Source: Pseudomonadota bacterium
GTDB taxonomy: Bacteria > Pseudomonadota > Alphaproteobacteria > Rhizobiales > Beijerinckiaceae
Reading direction: 5' to 3'
Length of the DNA stretch: 8,711 nucleotides
Assembly: GCA_028876585.1 (NCBI GenBank)
Contig: JAGWRL010000034.1
Location: forward strand, 1 to 8,711
Shown here: positions 1-7,493 of the stretch, in pieces
Layout: each line of letters opens with the position of its first letter
Position numbering within the stretch: the stretch's first letter is position 1
Translations under genes and position numbers: made by a program
The notes under the pieces: model-generated
What the model saw: the letters and a program-made list of their open reading frames with translations, nothing else
Databases searched by the model: none
What the model was told of the DNA's origin: nothing

Positions 1-1
1 C

Positions 2-547
2 GCCGCGCGCGCCGGCGAGCCGTTGCGGGTGCTCGATTTCGGCGTCGGCTCGGGCGCGATTCTGGCGGCGCTGCTGGGGGAATGGCCGCACGCCAGCGGG
101 CTCGGCGTCGACGCCAGCGCGGCGGCGGCCGCTGTGGCGGCGGCGAATTTCGCCGCGCTGGGGCTGGCTGAGCGGGCGCATACTCGGGTCGGGCGCTGGG
201 ACGACGGGCTCGACGGCGCCTTCGACGTGATCGTCTCCAACCCGCCTTACATCCCGAGCGCCGACATCGCCGCTCTGGCGCGCGACGTGCGCGAGCACGA
301 TCCACGGCTGGCGCTCGACGGCGGGGCCGACGGGCTCGACGCCTATCGCGCTTTGGCGCCGGCGATCGCCCGCCGGCTCGCGCCGGGCGGGGCGTTCTTC
401 CTGGAGATCGGCGTCGGGCAGGGCGACGACGTCGCGGCGCTGCTGGCGGGCGCGGGCCTGGCGGTTGCAACGCGGCGGCGCGACCTCGGCGGCGTCGAGC
501 GCGTGCTCGGCGGCACTTGCGCGGAAACGCGGCTCGGGGAAGACTGA
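2..547 (+). CDS. prmC: Release-factor glutamine N5-methyltransferase PrmC (HemK), 5'-truncated by window edge
   Basis: PrmC methylates the glutamine of the GGQ loop in peptide-chain release factors RF1 and RF2, using S-adenosylmethionine, in the cytoplasm. The reading frame is open from the first base, so the true start lies outside the window; the TTG at 23 is internal, because coding-like residues precede it. What remains is the Rossmann-fold catalytic domain, about 181 residues of the usual 280 or so; the N-terminal helical release-factor-binding domain is missing. Visible motifs, numbered from the TTG: the SAM-binding loop LDFGVGSGAIL (4-14), and the diagnostic NPPY tetrad with following IPS (73-79, bases 239-250 for NPPY) that holds the substrate glutamine amide. 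Downstream come the family block DPRLALDGGADGLDAYRALA and the LEIGVGQ strand. No frameshift is seen. The thioesterase gene follows after 25 bases on the same strand, so the two could be co-transcribed. Identity is secure; only the start is unknown. Confidence 0.95.
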   Translation, partial: AARAGEPLRVLDFGVGSGAILAALLGEWPHASGLGVDASAAAAAVAAANFAALGLAERAHTRVGRWDDGLDGAFDVIVSNPPYIPSADIAALARDVREHDPRLALDGGADGLDAYRALAPAIARRLAPGGAFFLEIGVGQGDDVAALLAGAGLAVATRRRDLGGVERVLGGTCAETRLGED

Positions 548-572
548 GGCCGCCTCCACCAAAGGTTCGCGC

Positions 573-965
573 GTGACCGACGATTCGCAAGACCAACCGC
601 AGGGCGATCTGACCGTGCGCCTGATCGCCATGCCCGCCGACACCAACGCCAACGGCGATATTTTCGGCGGCTGGGTGCTGAGCCAGATGGATCAGGCCGG
701 CGGCATCGCGGCGGTCGAGCGGGCGCAGGGGCGGGTGGTGACGATCGCGGTCGACGCGATGACCTTCATCCGCCCGGTCAAGGTCGGCGACGTGCTGTGC
801 GTCTACACCCGCGTCGGCCATGTCGGCCGCACCTCGATGAAAATCCACATCGAGGCTTGGGCGCGGCGGTTCCGCAGCCATCTGCGCGAGAAGGTGACGG
901 TGGCGACCTTCACCTTCGTCGCCATCGACGACGAGGGCCGCCCGCGCCCGGCGCCGCCGGGCTGA
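573..965 (+). CDS. yciA: Acyl-CoA thioesterase, YciA-type hotdog fold
   Basis: A 130-residue hotdog-fold thioesterase that hydrolyses acyl-CoA to free acid and CoA in the cytoplasm; the family acts broadly on short to long acyl chains and is usually a hexamer. The sequence aligns from memory nearly end to end with Haemophilus influenzae YciA. The signature MPADTNANGDIFGGWVLSQMD spans residues 20-40 and includes the catalytic Asp (D40) on the hotdog helix. It is followed by GRVVTIAVDAMTFIRPVKVGD (53-73), the second strand set, and ATFTFVAID near the C terminus. I chose the GTG at 573: it gives the normal family length, it has an AAAGG ribosome site at 561-565, and it lies after the prmC stop. 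A longer frame from 465 would overlap prmC and gives an unlike N terminus. Third-position GC is typical of the neighbours. Physiological substrate is unknown. Confidence 0.93.
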   Translation: MTDDSQDQPQGDLTVRLIAMPADTNANGDIFGGWVLSQMDQAGGIAAVERAQGRVVTIAVDAMTFIRPVKVGDVLCVYTRVGHVGRTSMKIHIEAWARRFRSHLREKVTVATFTFVAIDDEGRPRPAPPG

Positions 966-979
966 ACGCGCGGTCGACG

Positions 980-994
980 CCGGCCTCGCGCCGG
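980..994 (+). other. Short GC hairpin between thioesterase and kinase genes
   Basis: CCGGC at 980-984 and GCCGG at 990-994 form a perfect 5-bp inverted repeat around a 5-base loop, 15 bases past the thioesterase stop. No T-run follows (the next bases are GGCCATACTC), so it is not a canonical intrinsic terminator. It might weakly attenuate read-through into the kinase operon. In DNA this GC-rich such a hairpin could easily arise by chance. Confidence 0.25.
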
Positions 995-1020
995 GCCATA
1001 CTCTCCCGCAAAGCGCCTTG

Positions 1021-1029
1021 AGGGGGAAG
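1021..1029 (+). promoter_or_regulatory. Purine-rich ribosome binding site deciding the kinase start
   Basis: AGGGGGAAG is the only strong Shine-Dalgarno-like stretch ahead of the kinase gene. It lies downstream of the first possible start (TTG at 1018), which argues against that codon. It sits 15 bases before the ATG at 1045, rather long, and 3 bases before an in-frame CTG at 1033. ATG 1045 is therefore the preferred start, but the exact start is not settled. Confidence 0.5.
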
Positions 1030-1044
1030 CCACTGGCCAGCGAC

Positions 1045-4000
1045 ATGACCGCGCAATCCGTCGATCAGTCCGTCGCCCTGCAGCGCAGGATCGCCGAACT
1101 CGAAGGCCAGTTGGCGGCGCGCACGCGCGAACTGAGCGAGGCGCAGGCGCGCGAGGCCGCCAAGACCCGCGACTTCGAGGAAGCGCTGGCGCAGCAGACC
1201 GCGACCGCGCAGGTGCTGAAGGCGATCAGCCGCTCGGCGTTCGATTTGCAGGCGGTGTTTGACGCTCTGCTCGCCTCGGCGGTCGATCTGGTCGGCGGGA
1301 TCGGCGGCGCGATCGCGCTGCGCGAGGGCGACGAGCTTCGGTTCCAGGCGGGCGCGAACCCGGGCGGCGTCTGGCCGACCGACTTCGTCGGCCGCGTCAT
1401 CCCGATCGACAGAACGTCGGCGGCGGGCCGCGCCGCTGGCTCGGGCCGGCTCGAATACATCCCCGACGCCGACCTCGACCCGGAATTTCACCGCGTCGCC
1501 AGCGGCGCCTGGGGCCAAAGCTATCTCGGCGCGCCGCTGGTGCGCGACGGCCGCGTCGAGGGCGCGCTGACGATCATATCGGCGCGCCGGAACGCGTTCA
1601 CGCAGCGCCACATCGACCTGGTGCAGACGTTTGCCGATCAGGCCCTCATCGCCATTGAAAACACGCGTCTGTTCAACGAAGTGCAGGCGCGCACGCGCGA
1701 TCTCGCGGATGCGCTGGCGCAGCAGACCGCGACGGCCGAAGTGCTGAAGGTGATCAGCCGCTCGGCGTTCGATCTCGACGCCGTGTTGAACAGCCTGACC
1801 AGATCGGCGGTCGAGCTGTGCGATTCGACCCTGGGCGTGATTTCGCTCTACCGGGACGGCAAGCTCGTATTCCTCGCGCAATTTGGTTGCTCGCCGGAAT
1901 TCGCCGATTTCCTGTGGCGCCACCCGATCACGCCGGACCGCAAGACGGTCGCGGGACGCGCCGCCCTGTCGCTGCGCGTCGAGCAGGTGGCCGACGTCAC
2001 ATTGGATGCGGACTATGATTATCAGGGCGGCGAAACGATCGGGAACTATCGTTCGGGCATGGCGGCGCCGTTGACGCGCGACGGCAAACTCGAAGGCGTG
2101 TTCAATTTGATGCGCCGCGAGCCGGGGCTGTACACGAACCGTCAGGTCGAACTCGTGCAGACCTTCGCCGATCAGGCGGTGATCGCCATCGAGAACGTGC
2201 GCCTGTTCGAGGAGGTGCAGACGCGCACGCGCGATCTCTCCGAGGCGCTGGCGCAGCAGACCGCGACGGCGGATGTGCTGAAGGTGATCAGCAGTTCGGC
2301 GTTCAATCTCCAGCCGGTCTTCGATGCGATGGCCGAGAACGCCGTTCGGCTTTGCGAGGCCGAAAGAGCAGTGATCTTTCAGTTCGACGGCAATCTCTTG
2401 CACGCTGTCGCGACGCACAACGTCGGCCCTGAACTCCGGCAATTCCTGGATCAAAATCCGATCGTCCCCGGGCGGACGAGCATCTCGGCCCGCGCCGCCT
2501 TGCACAAGCGGACGGTTCAAATCGCCGATGCGCAATCGGATCCTGACTACAGCTATGCCGCGCGCGACGTCGACTTGATCCGGGCCATCGCGGCGATCCC
2601 AATGCTGAAGGGCGACCAGCTCGTCGGGACGATCACCATTTACAAGCTCGAAGCCACGCCCTTTACCGACAAGCACATTAGGCTCGTAGAGACATTCGCC
2701 GAGCAGGCGGTGATCGCGATCGAGAACGTGCGGCTGTTCGAGGAGGTGCAGGCGCGCACGCGCGATCTCACCGAGGCGCTGCAACAGCAGACCGCGACGG
2801 CGGACGTGCTGAAGGTGATCAGCCGCTCGGCGTTCGATTTGCAGGCCGTGCTGGACACTCTCGTTCGATCGGCGGTTGAATTGTGTGGCGCCTTTCGCGG
2901 CTCGATGTTTCTTCGCGACGGCGATCTGTTTCGTTTTCGAGCCAACTTCAGCGCAACGCCACACCTCGAATGGATCGCTTATCTCAAGGAGCACCCGCAT
3001 CGGGCGGGGCGCGGCTCCACGGTCGGACGCGCCATCACGGCGGGCGTAACGGTCTGCGTTCCCGACCTGCTGGACGATCCAGAAATTGAATATCCCGGCA
3101 CGTCACTCGCGAAAATCCGCGCGGTGCTGGCGGTGCCGATGCTGCGGGAGGGCAGGGTCGAGGGCGTCATGGGGCTGTCGCGGACCACGCCCGGCGCTTT
3201 CTCCGCGCGGCAGGTCGAACTCGTCGAGACCTTCGCCGATCAGGCCGTCATCGCGATCGAGAACGCGCGGCTGTTCGACGAGGTGCAGGCGCGCACGCGC
3301 GAACTTTCCGAAGCCCTGGTGCACCAGACCGCCACCGCCAACATCCTGAAGGTCATCGCCGCTTCGCCGACAAACGTCGCGCCGGTGTTGCAGGCGATCG
3401 CCGAGAGCGCATGCGAGGTTTGCGGCGCCTATGACGCCGTCGTCGCTCTGCGCGAGGGCGACTTCCTGCGCTTCAGCGCGCACCATGGCCCCATCCCCCT
3501 CGGCATCGAGAGATGGCCGCTCAACCGCCGCTTTGTCAACGGACGCGCCGTGCTCGATCGCACGCCCGTCCATGTGCCCGATCTGCAACTCGCCGGCGAC
3601 GAATTTCCGGAAGGCCGGGAAATGGCGTTGCGCATGGGCTTTCGCACCAACCTGGCCGTGCCGTTGTTGCGCGAGGGCGAAAGCGTCGGCGCGATCGGGG
3701 TGCGCCGTATGGAGGCGCAACCCTTCTCCGACAAGCAGATCGAAGTGCTGCAAAGCTTCGCCGATCAGGCGGTGATCGCGATCCACAACGTCCGCCTGTT
3801 CGACGAAGTGCAAGCCAAGACCCGCGACCTTGAAGAATCGCTGCAACAGCAGACCGCGACCGCAGAGGTGCTGAAGGTGATCAGCCGCTCGGCGTTCGAT
3901 CTCGACGCGATCTTCCAGACGCTGGTCACCACGGCGGTCGATCTGTGCAAGGCGTCCTCGGGGACGCTGTGCGTCCTCGACGGCGCCGTCTATCGCTATC

Positions 4001-5205
4001 GCGGCATGGCCGGCCCCGAGGCGACGCCGGCGCTCCAGAGCTATCTCGAAGCGCATCCGCTCGCCACGCCGACCCGCGCCACCGCGGCCGGGCGCGCCAT
4101 TCTATCGCGGCAGGTCGAGCAGATCGCGGACGTGTTGCAGGAACCGGATTACGCCGTGCCGTTCGCCGCCCAGGGCAGCTCGGCGCGCGCGCTGCTCGCC
4201 GTGCCGCTGCTCGGCAAGGCGGAGGTGCAGGGCGCGATCGTGGTGGCGCGCGCCGAGCCCGGCGCCTTCCCGCCGCGCCATGTCGAAATCCTGCGCACCT
4301 TCGCCGATCAGGCGGTGATCGCGATCGAGAATTCGCGGCTGTTCGCGCAGGTGCAGGCGCGCACGCGCGAGTTGGAGCAATCGCTCGACGATCTGCGCCG
4401 GACGCAGGACCGGCTCGTGCAGTCGGAAAAGCTCGCTTCGCTCGGCCAACTCACCGCCGGCATCGCCCATGAGATCAAGAACCCGCTTAATTTCGTCAAC
4501 AATTTCTCCAGCCTGTCGCGCGACCTGCTAATTGAGCTAAGCGAACTGCTGGCCAAGGCGAAGCTGGCCGAGGACGAGCGCAAGGAGGGCGGCGAACTGA
4601 TCGGCATGATCGGGTCCAATCTCGACAAGGTGGTCAGCCACGGCAAGCGCGCGGATTCGATCGTCAAGAACATGCTGCTGCATTCGCGCGAGGGATCGGG
4701 CGAGCGGTCGAGCGTCAACGTCAATGCGATGGTCGAGGAGGCGCTCAATCTCGCCTATCACGGCGCGCGCGCGGAGAAGCCCGGCTTCAACGTCACCATC
4801 GCCCGATCGCTCGACGCGCGGGCCGGCCTCGCCGACCTTTATCACCAGGAAATGACGCGCGTATTGTTGAACTTGATTTCCAACGGCTTCTACGCGACGA
4901 GCAAGCGCATGCAGAGCGAGCCCGGCGCCTATGAGCCGACGCTTGCCGTCTCGACGCGCGATCTGGGCGACCAAGTGGAGATTTGCTTGCGCGACAACGG
5001 GACCGGCATTTCCGAGGAGGTGAAGGCGAAGATGTTCAATCCGTTCTTCACCACCAAACCGGCCGGCGAGGGCACCGGGCTCGGGCTGTCGCTCAGCCAC
5101 GACATCGTCGTCAAACAACACGGCGGGACGATCGACGTCGCCAGCGAACCCGGCGCCTACACGCAATTCACGATCCGGCTGCCGCGCGGGGGGAAGGCGG
5201 CATGA
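1045..5205 (+). CDS. Soluble sensor histidine kinase with six tandem GAF domains
   Basis: A 1386-residue kinase with no signal peptide or membrane segment, so cytoplasmic. Order (residues from ATG 1045): N-terminal coiled coil (1-60); GAF1 about 66-210; GAF2 242-386; GAF3 420-564; GAF4 597-742; GAF5 776-919; GAF6 951-1099; coiled linker; HisKA with phospho-acceptor H1142 in [12 protein letters not shown]; HATPase with N-box N1276/N1280 (NLISNG), G1 box DNGTGI from D1317, F box FNPFFTTK from F1331 and G2 box GEGTGLGLS from G1341. All residues needed for ATP binding and autophosphorylation are present, and there is no attached receiver. Each GAF is preceded by a signalling helix of the form QARTRDL.EAL.QQTATA..LKVIS and ends in [15 protein letters not shown]. 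Each core keeps GRA followed by a V-(I/V)-(A/P)-D strand, but pockets differ, and no bilin-binding or iron-sulfur cysteine pattern was recognised, so ligands are unknown. The stop overlaps the next start (ATGA, 5202-5205), which implies translational coupling to the two receiver genes. Confidence 0.93.
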   Translation: MTAQSVDQSVALQRRIAELEGQLAARTRELSEAQAREAAKTRDFEEALAQQTATAQVLKAISRSAFDLQAVFDALLASAVDLVGGIGGAIALREGDELRFQAGANPGGVWPTDFVGRVIPIDRTSAAGRAAGSGRLEYIPDADLDPEFHRVASGAWGQSYLGAPLVRDGRVEGALTIISARRNAFTQRHIDLVQTFADQALIAIENTRLFNEVQARTRDLADALAQQTATAEVLKVISRSAFDLDAVLNSLTRSAVELCDSTLGVISLYRDGKLVFLAQFGCSPEFADFLWRHPITPDRKTVAGRAALSLRVEQVADVTLDADYDYQGGETIGNYRSGMAAPLTRDGKLEGVFNLMRREPGLYTNRQVELVQTFADQAVIAIENVRLFEEVQTRTRDLSEALAQQTATADVLKVISSSAFNLQPVFDAMAENAVRLCEAERAVIFQFDGNLLHAVATHNVGPELRQFLDQNPIVPGRTSISARAALHKRTVQIADAQSDPDYSYAARDVDLIRAIAAIPMLKGDQLVGTITIYKLEATPFTDKHIRLVETFAEQAVIAIENVRLFEEVQARTRDLTEALQQQTATADVLKVISRSAFDLQAVLDTLVRSAVELCGAFRGSMFLRDGDLFRFRANFSATPHLEWIAYLKEHPHRAGRGSTVGRAITAGVTVCVPDLLDDPEIEYPGTSLAKIRAVLAVPMLREGRVEGVMGLSRTTPGAFSARQVELVETFADQAVIAIENARLFDEVQARTRELSEALVHQTATANILKVIAASPTNVAPVLQAIAESACEVCGAYDAVVALREGDFLRFSAHHGPIPLGIERWPLNRRFVNGRAVLDRTPVHVPDLQLAGDEFPEGREMALRMGFRTNLAVPLLREGESVGAIGVRRMEAQPFSDKQIEVLQSFADQAVIAIHNVRLFDEVQAKTRDLEESLQQQTATAEVLKVISRSAFDLDAIFQTLVTTAVDLCKASSGTLCVLDGAVYRYRGMAGPEATPALQSYLEAHPLATPTRATAAGRAILSRQVEQIADVLQEPDYAVPFAAQGSSARALLAVPLLGKAEVQGAIVVARAEPGAFPPRHVEILRTFADQAVIAIENSRLFAQVQARTRELEQSLDDLRRTQDRLVQSEKLASLGQLTAGIAHEIKNPLNFVNNFSSLSRDLLIELSELLAKAKLAEDERKEGGELIGMIGSNLDKVVSHGKRADSIVKNMLLHSREGSGERSSVNVNAMVEEALNLAYHGARAEKPGFNVTIARSLDARAGLADLYHQEMTRVLLNLISNGFYATSKRMQSEPGAYEPTLAVSTRDLGDQVEICLRDNGTGISEEVKAKMFNPFFTTKPAGEGTGLGLSLSHDIVVKQHGGTIDVASEPGAYTQFTIRLPRGGKAA
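1183..4380 (+). repeat. Six direct in-frame repeats encoding signalling helix plus GAF domain
   Basis: Units begin at the equivalent Ala/Ser codon at 1183, 1711, 2245, 2776, 3313 and 3838, and the post-repeat linker begins at 4381. Spacings are 528, 534, 531, 537, 525 and 543 bases (175-181 codons). Similarity is concentrated at the unit borders: I compared 2161-2313 with 2692-2844 by hand and counted 15 mismatches in 153 bases, about 90 percent identity. The GAF cores between them are far more divergent. A typical shared block is TTCGCCGATCAGGCGGTGAT, seen at 2164 and 3761 and with small changes at 1630, 2695, 3233 and 4301. The pattern fits serial duplication followed by divergence of the ligand-binding cores, or domain exchange through the conserved borders. 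Such blocks are also a likely source of short-read assembly collapse. Confidence 0.9.
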
Positions 5206-5597
5206 GCGCGCTGATTCTGGTGGTCGACGACGAGCCCGACGTCGCCGAACTGTTTCGCCAGCAATTCCGCAAGGAATTGCGCGAGGCGCGGTTCCAGATG
5301 GATTTCGCGCAGAGCGCGCCGGAGGCTTTGGCTCGCGTCGACGCCGCCAAAGCCGCCGAGTTGATCCTCATTCTGTCCGACATCAACATGCCCGGCATGA
5401 GCGGGCTGGAAATGCTGCCGCGCGCGCGCGCCGCCCGGCCGGACGTGCCCGTCATCATGATCACCGCCTATGGCGACGCCGACACCAGGCGCAAGGCGAT
5501 CGAGGGCGGCGCGGCGGGGCTGCTGACCAAGCCGATCGATTTCCCCGAGCTGCGGGCGGAAATCCAGCATCGCCTGGTCGAAGCGGGTTCGGCATGA
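5202..5597 (+). CDS. Stand-alone CheY-like response regulator (receiver only)
   Basis: A 131-residue single receiver domain with no output domain. The acidic pocket is D9/D10 in LVVDDEPD, the phospho-acceptor is D60 in [13 protein letters not shown], the switch Thr is T88 in IMITAYGD and the conserved Lys is K110 in LLTKPID, so it should be phosphorylatable. The start ATG overlaps the kinase stop in ATGA, with a strong GGGGGGAAGG ribosome site from 5187; the stop overlaps the next gene in the same way (5594-5597). Without an output domain it may act by protein contact, as a phosphate sink, or as an intermediate in a relay; the sequence does not decide. Its partner is almost certainly the upstream kinase. 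The receiver of the next gene is a similar but clearly distinct paralogue, sharing SDINMP and LTKPIDF. Confidence 0.93.
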   Translation: MSALILVVDDEPDVAELFRQQFRKELREARFQMDFAQSAPEALARVDAAKAAELILILSDINMPGMSGLEMLPRARAARPDVPVIMITAYGDADTRRKAIEGGAAGLLTKPIDFPELRAEIQHRLVEAGSA

Positions 5598-6832
5598 CCG
5601 CCAAGATCCTGGTCGTCGACGACGAGCCCGATCTGGAAGACCTGGTCCGGCAGAAATTCCGCCGGCAGATTCGCGACGGCTCGATCGCCTTCGGCTTCGC
5701 GCGCGACGGCGTCGAGGCGCTGGCGTTCCTGGAGGACAACCGCGATTTCGACATGGTGGTGTCCGACATCAACATGCCGCGCATGGACGGGTTGACGCTG
5801 CTCGCCAGATTGCAGGACGAGGCGACCAAATTCTCCACCGTGATCGTCTCCGCCTATGGCGACATGGCCAACATCCGCACCGCGATGAACCGCGGCGCGT
5901 TCGATTTCCTCACCAAGCCGATCGACTTCGCCGATTTCGAGACCACGATCGCCAAGACCATCGGCCATGTCGCGGCGTTGCGCGAGGCGCGCGCGCGGAT
6001 GGCCGAGGCGGAGCGGGCGCACGCCTCGCTGTCGCGCTATTTCTCGCCCAATCTCGCCCGCACGCTGGCGGCGGACGAGAACGCGCTCGCCCCCGGCGGC
6101 GCGCGGCGCGAGATCGCGACGCTGTTCACCGACATCGCCGGCTTCACGCCCTTGGTCGAGTCGCTCGATCCGGGCCTGCTGACCAGCCTGCTCAGCGGCT
6201 ATCTCGAAGCGATGACCGAGATCGTGTTCGCGCACGAGGGGACGGTGGCCAAGATCATCGGCGACGCGATTCACGCTCTGTTCGGCGCGCCCGGCGAGCA
6301 GCCCGACGCGGCGCGGCGGGCGATCGCCTGCGCGCGGGCGCTCGACGCGCGCGCGCAAGACTTTCGCGAGGAATGGCGCGCGCGCGGCGTCGCGCTGGGC
6401 GTCACCCGCATCGGCGTGCACGCCGGGCCGGCGATCGTCGGCAATTTCGGCGGCGGGCGGTTTTTCGACTACACCGCCTATGGCGACACGATCAACGCCG
6501 CGGCGCGGCTGGAGGCGGTCAACAAGCAACTCGGCACCCGCATCTGCGTCAGCGCGGAGGCGGCGGAGCGCGCCGGCGATTTTTGCGGCCGCCCGGTCGG
6601 CGATCTCGTGCTGCGCGGCCGGCTCGCGCCGATGCGCGCCTATGAGCCGCTGGCGCCGGCGGAGGAGGCCGCCGCCTATCTCGACGCCTTCGCCAAGCTC
6701 GAAGCGCGCGACAGCGCGGCGGTCGCCGCCTTCGCCGGGCTGATCAGCGCCCGACCTGACGACGCGCTGGCGCAATATCACCTGAAGCGCCTGCTCAATG
6801 GCGGAATGGGGACGCGGATCGAGACGGCGTGA
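5594..6832 (+). CDS. Response regulator with class III adenylyl cyclase output domain
   Basis: A 412-residue cytoplasmic protein: receiver (about 1-120), coiled stalk (120-168, with the cyclase lead-in [13 protein letters not shown]), class III cyclase homology domain (about 170-345) and a short helical tail. The receiver has D9/D10, phospho-site D58, S86 and K108. In the cyclase domain the two metal-binding Asp are D180 (LFTDIAGF) and D224 (IIGDAI), the transition-state pair is N301 and R305 ([10 protein letters not shown]), and the purine-selecting positions are K220 and T294. Thr where class IIIa enzymes have Asp matches class IIIb adenylyl cyclases, so ATP to cAMP is the likely reaction; the enzyme should act as a dimer with two composite sites. 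The tail ends in a family-typical block around FAKLEARD and [13 protein letters not shown]. It starts inside the previous stop (ATGA). Phosphorylation by the six-GAF kinase probably gates cyclase activity; this is inference. Confidence 0.93.
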   Translation: MTAKILVVDDEPDLEDLVRQKFRRQIRDGSIAFGFARDGVEALAFLEDNRDFDMVVSDINMPRMDGLTLLARLQDEATKFSTVIVSAYGDMANIRTAMNRGAFDFLTKPIDFADFETTIAKTIGHVAALREARARMAEAERAHASLSRYFSPNLARTLAADENALAPGGARREIATLFTDIAGFTPLVESLDPGLLTSLLSGYLEAMTEIVFAHEGTVAKIIGDAIHALFGAPGEQPDAARRAIACARALDARAQDFREEWRARGVALGVTRIGVHAGPAIVGNFGGGRFFDYTAYGDTINAAARLEAVNKQLGTRICVSAEAAERAGDFCGRPVGDLVLRGRLAPMRAYEPLAPAEEAAAYLDAFAKLEARDSAAVAAFAGLISARPDDALAQYHLKRLLNGGMGTRIETA

Positions 6833-6893
6833 CGCCGTTGCGTCGTCGCGCGTTCTGTGGTCAAGGGGCGCGCGCATTCAGGCACGGAGCGAA

Positions 6894-7448
6894 ATGAACG
6901 CGGCTACTCCCCCCGACCCCACGTTCGTGCGCAATTCGCGCGACGCCGACGTGCCGGCGATGCTCGCCATCTACCTGCATCACATCCGCAAAGGGGTCGA
7001 CCCGCGCCTGCACGGCGACATCGAGACGCCCGACGCCGACGACATCAAGCGGCGCCGCAAATCCATGCTGCGGCGCAAGATGCCCCATATCGTCGCCGAG
7101 CGCGGCGGCGTGGTCCTGGGCTACGCCTACGCCGTGCCGTTCCGCAAACGCCCGGCCTACCGCTACACCATCAAGCACTCGATCTATATTCATCAGGACC
7201 AGTTGCGCCGGGGTCTCGGCCAGCGACTGATGGAGGCGCTGATCGACGCCTGCGCCGCGGCCGGCTTCCGGCAGATGATCGGCTATATCGACGCGGCGAA
7301 CGCGCCCTCGCTCGCCCTGCATGAGAAATTCGGCTTCCGCAGGGTGGGCTTCCTGCCGCAGGTCGGTTTCAAATTCGGCCAGTGGACCGACACCGTCATG
7401 GTGCAGCGCTCGCTCGGCCTCGGCGGCACGCAGCCGCCCGATCCGTAG
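6894..7448 (+). CDS. GNAT N-acetyltransferase of the phosphinothricin/methionine-sulfone (PAT/MnaT) type
   Basis: A 184-residue GNAT enzyme using acetyl-CoA. Family blocks: an N-terminal R-x-x-DADVPAMLAIY segment (14-27), IVAERGGVVLGYAYA (66-80), the diagnostic FRKRPAYRYT (83-92), the pyrophosphate-binding loop RRGLGQ (105-110), ALHEKFGF (141-148) with H143, and VGFKFGQWTDTVMVQR at the C-terminal end. Relatives acetylate the amino group of phosphinothricin, methionine sulfone or sulfoximine, or other amino acids; the substrate here is not known. An oddity is K94 in YTIKHSIYI, where Pat and E. coli MnaT carry Glu (TVEHSVYV). I chose the ATG at 6894, which has GGAG four bases upstream (6886-6889) and gives a normal N terminus; an in-frame ATG at 6798 lies inside the cyclase gene. 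It is 61 bases from the cyclase stop with no terminator seen between, so read-through is possible. Confidence 0.88.
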   Translation: MNAATPPDPTFVRNSRDADVPAMLAIYLHHIRKGVDPRLHGDIETPDADDIKRRRKSMLRRKMPHIVAERGGVVLGYAYAVPFRKRPAYRYTIKHSIYIHQDQLRRGLGQRLMEALIDACAAAGFRQMIGYIDAANAPSLALHEKFGFRRVGFLPQVGFKFGQWTDTVMVQRSLGLGGTQPPDP

Positions 7449-7450
7449 GC

Positions 7451-7477
7451 GCGCTCCGGCGCATCCGGCGCTTTTTT
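7451..7477 (+). terminator. Intrinsic terminator after the acetyltransferase gene
   Basis: Two bases past the acetyltransferase stop, CCGG at 7456-7459 pairs with CCGG at 7465-7468 around a CGCAT loop. GCG at 7451-7453 pairs with CGC at 7469-7471 across a two-base bulge. Six T follow directly (7472-7477). A GC stem with a T-run in otherwise T-poor DNA is a good Rho-independent terminator for the + strand. There is no T-run on the minus strand, so it would not stop the convergent small gene. Confidence 0.65.
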
Positions 7478-7493
7478 CGAGCGAGAAAGCAAA

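Noticed and set aside
910..3000. Long minus-strand open frame of 696 codons opposite the kinase gene
   Set aside because: It is the antisense shadow of a GC-rich repeated gene: its protein is a repetitive Arg-rich string mirroring the linker repeats (recurring '[10 protein letters not shown]'), with no known fold, while the + frame has complete kinase motifs.
3103..4056. Minus-strand open frame of 317 codons opposite GAF units 4-6
   Set aside because: Same antisense effect of the GAF repeats; low-complexity composition and complete overlap with a well-supported gene.
1183..4380. CRISPR-like or satellite repeat array
   Set aside because: The spaced repeats are in-frame linkers between GAF domains with a 525-543 base period, far from CRISPR geometry, and are explained by protein domain repetition.
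5468..6877. Minus-strand open frame of 469 codons opposite the two receiver genes
   Set aside because: Arg- and Ala-rich product without motifs; the + strand holds receiver and cyclase domains with every catalytic residue.
6833..6893. CGCGCG inverted repeat (6847-6852 and 6869-6874) as a terminator between cyclase and acetyltransferase
   Set aside because: The arms are simple CG alternations with a 16-base loop and no T-run, which is expected by chance in DNA of this composition.
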